From an uncultured Duncaniella sp. (lineage in GTDB: Bacteria > Bacteroidota > Bacteroidia > Bacteroidales > Muribaculaceae): 24,101 bases of DNA. The notes under the pieces were generated by a model, which saw nothing but the letters and a program-made list of their open reading frames with translations, was not told the DNA's origin and ran no database searches. This document shows, in pieces, positions 21,974-24,101 of the stretch (positions are counted from its first letter, which is position 1; each line of letters opens with the position of its first letter). The stretch spans positions 1-24,101 of the forward strand of contig CAJTMJ010000048.1 of assembly GCA_910577335.1 (NCBI GenBank), written 5' to 3'. Both the position numbers and the translations under genes were made by a program.

Positions 21974-23077
21974 ATGAGCAAGAGAGATGATATAAAACGA
22001 ATCTGGCAGGAAAGTTTTTCCGACACGAGGGAGTATGTCAGAATGTATTTTGAACAGGTATACCGCGATGACGACGCACTCCTTTTGCACGATGCGGAAG
22101 GAGTGCCCGTCAGCAGCCTGTTGTTACAGCATTACTCCATGTCATTTCATGGTGCGACTCCGCCGGTAAGTTATATTGCCGGGGCTGCCACACGTCGCAA
22201 TCAGCGAGGGAAGGGGTATATGACTGAATTAATGCGGATGGCACTTGCGGAATCAGCACAACGTGGAGATATGTTGTGCGCTCTGATACCCGCAAATGAA
22301 GCCCTTTACTATTTCTACAGGAGATATGGTTTCTCCACCGTTTTCTATACAAAGGAGCAGCGTTTCACCGCTCTTCATCCGTTTTCGGTGAAAAATGAAT
22401 ATCACCATTTGGATGATTTTTCATCGTCCGATGTCTGGAAAGCATTTGATCATTTCCAGCGGGAGCGGGAATGTTATATTCTTCACTCCGAACGTGATTT
22501 CAAAAACATCCTTTCCGACCTTCGGGCTACTGGTGGTGACTTTGTGGTGATGACTCATGGGGAAACGGATGGTGAAAAAGCATCTGAAGGTCAGCTGCCG
22601 TCAAATATCGCTTCTATGGCTTGGGCTGAGATGCGTGATGACATTTTGCTTGTCACCGATGTCATGGGCGACTCTGCCGACTCACGCATGGCTGCTTTGC
22701 GTCAGTTAAGGGGAATACATGGCGATACTCCCGTGTTGCTGTATGGTCGTCCTACCGACACTATGGGCGGAAGACTTATGCCCCGAGGTATGTGCAGGGT
22801 GGTTAATGTTCAGCTTGCGCTTTCGATTATCGCCGAGGCATATCCCGAATTCAGTTCGACTATAAGGGTAACAGACCCGATATTGCAGGATGTCAATTCA
22901 CATACATTCGTAGTAGATAAGGGTGAATGTGTCATAAAGGATGATATAGCGGATGCTAAACTTGATTTCGATGTTAGCATTGATGTGTTTACCGATATAC
23001 TTTTCAGCGCTCCGGAGACCGGCGAAATACTCAAATTCCCGTCTGTCCGTCCCATGATAAGTCTTATGCTTGATTAA
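21974..23077 (+). CDS. GNAT family N-acetyltransferase (Eis-like)
   Basis: The 367-residue protein has an N-terminal GNAT domain with the acetyl-CoA loop RRNQRGKGYMTELM (Arg74-Gly81 cover the Q/R-x-x-G-x-G motif), preceded by the strand VSYIAGAAT and followed by ALIPANEALYYFYRRYGF (about 103-120). The remaining about 230 residues fit the two-domain extension of Eis-like proteins: a second degenerate GNAT-like part, then a C-terminal SCP2-like sterol-carrier fold. The substrate is unknown; Eis proteins acetylate amines such as aminoglycosides or protein lysines, but an antibiotic role cannot be claimed here. It begins 79 bp after DUF4301 and is followed by engB after 22 bp, so it is probably co-transcribed with engB. 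No clear promoter box was found before it. Confidence 0.85.
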   Translation: MSKRDDIKRIWQESFSDTREYVRMYFEQVYRDDDALLLHDAEGVPVSSLLLQHYSMSFHGATPPVSYIAGAATRRNQRGKGYMTELMRMALAESAQRGDMLCALIPANEALYYFYRRYGFSTVFYTKEQRFTALHPFSVKNEYHHLDDFSSSDVWKAFDHFQRERECYILHSERDFKNILSDLRATGGDFVVMTHGETDGEKASEGQLPSNIASMAWAEMRDDILLVTDVMGDSADSRMAALRQLRGIHGDTPVLLYGRPTDTMGGRLMPRGMCRVVNVQLALSIIAEAYPEFSSTIRVTDPILQDVNSHTFVVDKGECVIKDDIADAKLDFDVSIDVFTDILFSAPETGEILKFPSVRPMISLMLD

Positions 23078-23099
23078 TCAATTTTGAAACAATAAGAAT

Positions 23100-23714
23100 A
23101 TGATCATAAATACAGCCCGTTTTTCAATTTCTAATTCCAATCCGGCGAAATGTCCGAGTGATAACCGCCATGAGTATGCCTTTATAGGACGAAGCAATGT
23201 CGGCAAATCATCGTTGATAAATATGCTTGTTGGAAATTCCAAATTGGCAAAAACATCATCGACTCCCGGAAAGACTCTGTTGATAAACCATTTTCTGATT
23301 AATGATGACTGGTATATAGTTGACCTCCCGGGATATGGTTTTGCAAAACGAGGCAAAGAACAACGAGAAGCTCTTGAAAAAATGATCAAGGGTTATATTC
23401 TCAACCGTGAGGATATGACCACACTGTTTGTGCTTGTGGATTCTCGTCATGCCCCAATGAAGATCGATTTGGATTTCATTAACTGGCTCGGTGAGAACGG
23501 CATCCCGTTTGCAATTGTTTTTACAAAGCTTGACAAGATGGGACCTATTGCCGGAAAGAAGAACGTGCAGGCATATTGTGATAAGCTTCTTGAAGAATGG
23601 GAAGAGCTTCCTCCAATATTTCTAACATCAAGTGAAGACAGAAGAGGGCGTGAAGAGCTGCTCGATTATATTGAGCAACTTAACAAACTTCCGTTGCCAA
23701 ACGAATCGGAGTGA
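23100..23714 (+). CDS. engB: Ribosome-assembly GTPase EngB (YihA/YsxC)
   Basis: EngB is a small GTPase needed for late assembly of the large ribosomal subunit. The 204-residue protein has the five G motifs: G1 GRSNVGKSS (30-38), G2 STPGKT (54-59), G3 DLPGYG (75-80), G4 TKLDKM (142-147) and a G5-like TSSEDRRG near 176-183. The N-terminus (IINTARFSISNSNPAKCP) and HEYAFIGRSNVGKS are typical of this family in Bacteroidota. The length is normal. It follows the GNAT gene by 22 bp. The call is secure. Confidence 0.97.
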   Translation: MIINTARFSISNSNPAKCPSDNRHEYAFIGRSNVGKSSLINMLVGNSKLAKTSSTPGKTLLINHFLINDDWYIVDLPGYGFAKRGKEQREALEKMIKGYILNREDMTTLFVLVDSRHAPMKIDLDFINWLGENGIPFAIVFTKLDKMGPIAGKKNVQAYCDKLLEEWEELPPIFLTSSEDRRGREELLDYIEQLNKLPLPNESE

Positions 23715-23779
23715 ACTCTTATTTTGTAAATAGTGTTTTAATAGTGGAATCATCATTAAAAACTAAAACTATTTACATT

Positions 23780-23935
23780 ATGGACAATAATTTGAAAAAA
23801 GAAGCTACCGAGCAGGAAGAGAAATATCGTGGAGTGGATGTCAATAAGGCAGACGATGGGAAAGTTTCTGAGAAAATGGTAAAAGAAGATACCAAGGAAC
23901 TGAATAACAATCCCCGTAATAACGATATGCAGTAA
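23780..23935 (+). CDS. Small charged protein of 51 residues
   Basis: The frame is open upstream to 23711, but the ATG at 23780 (MDNNLKKEATEQEEKYRGVD) gives the more sensible start, because the upstream part would overlap engB and reads like a leader. The product is rich in Lys, Glu, Asp and Asn with no hydrophobic segment, so it is probably soluble and disordered. I do not recognise it. A terminator follows 25 bp after its stop, consistent with a small independent gene or the end of the engB transcript. Codon use (AAT, AAA, GAA) fits the region. Confidence 0.5.
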   Translation: MDNNLKKEATEQEEKYRGVDVNKADDGKVSEKMVKEDTKELNNNPRNNDMQ

Positions 23936-23960
23936 TCCTGATTGGAAATGAATGCATTAT

Positions 23961-23998
23961 AAGGTGTGTGGTTGTTATAGGCTACGCACCTTTCTTAT
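23961..23998 (+). terminator. Terminator after the small charged protein gene
   Basis: aaggtgtgtggtt (23961-23973) pairs over all 13 positions with ggctacgcacctt (23980-23992), using several G-U pairs, around the loop gttata. It is followed by the T-rich ttcttattt. It would end plus-strand transcription from engB or the small gene. Confidence 0.65.
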
Positions 23999-24101
23999 TT
24001 GCCTCTATTTTTAATTCTTTTCTCCATTTAGCCAATCGTTTCATCCGGTAGTGTTTCACTGAGTGTGTCTGAGGCGAGTTCACTCAAGCCTGTAGACCTC
24101 A

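Noticed and set aside
24028..24101. Possible 3' end of a minus-strand gene at the right edge (24 open codons ending at 24028)
   Set aside because: An open stretch this short is common by chance and no motif is visible. The next bases beyond the window would decide.

Overview
The window looks like a chromosomal segment of a gut-type Bacteroidota (order Bacteroidales; a Muribaculaceae-like genome is my best guess, not proven). Evidence: repeated Bacteroidota -7 promoter boxes (TAnnTTTG), few Shine-Dalgarno sequences, Bacteroidales integrases, a DUF4301 protein, and a ftsY-rimO pair.

Region 1 (2-4982, minus strand) is a compact six-gene operon that I cannot match to a named system. In order of transcription it encodes a sigma-70/ECF-like factor, an anti-sigma-like acidic protein, a stand-alone C39/papain-like cysteine peptidase, a 733-aa protein of unknown fold, a 141-aa protein with a long hydrophobic N-terminus, and a 129-aa membrane-anchored protein. 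The five junctions are a 4-bp overlap, gaps of 2, 2 and 5 bp, and a 59-bp gap. Between the sigma gene and the next element lies a perfect 14-bp inverted repeat that brackets about 180 bp. This segment holds a TAACTTTG box now pointing away from the operon; if flipped it would sit just upstream of the sigma start codon. That makes it a candidate phase-variable promoter. This operon is the best candidate here for an undescribed system.

Region 2 (5222-12294) is a decayed mobile island. It holds an IS66-family insertion sequence with 36-bp terminal inverted repeats, intact tnpA and tnpB, and a tnpC broken by a frameshift/deletion. It also holds two intact Bacteroidales tyrosine integrases on the minus strand, a fossil N-terminus of a TraA/ParA-like ATPase, a leader with three small hairpins, a 190-bp array of about 24 in-phase degenerate octamers, and roughly 0.8 kb of noncoding DNA with two strong hairpins. 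This is probably the remnant of one or more conjugative/integrative elements inserted upstream of ftsY.

Region 3 (12295-20207, plus strand) is a tight chromosomal operon: ftsY (SRP receptor), rimO (ribosomal protein S12 methylthiotransferase), menF (isochorismate synthase, menaquinone pathway), two different exported SGNH-hydrolase-like proteins, and an AlgI-type MBOAT acyltransferase. The last three form a plausible envelope O-acylation cassette. A hairpin terminator follows.

Region 4 (20327-24101) holds a DUF4301 protein with nucleotidyltransferase-like motifs under its own promoter, an Eis-like GNAT acetyltransferase followed closely by the ribosome-assembly GTPase EngB (YihA/YsxC), a 51-aa charged small protein, and a terminator. 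The last 100 bases show no supported gene.
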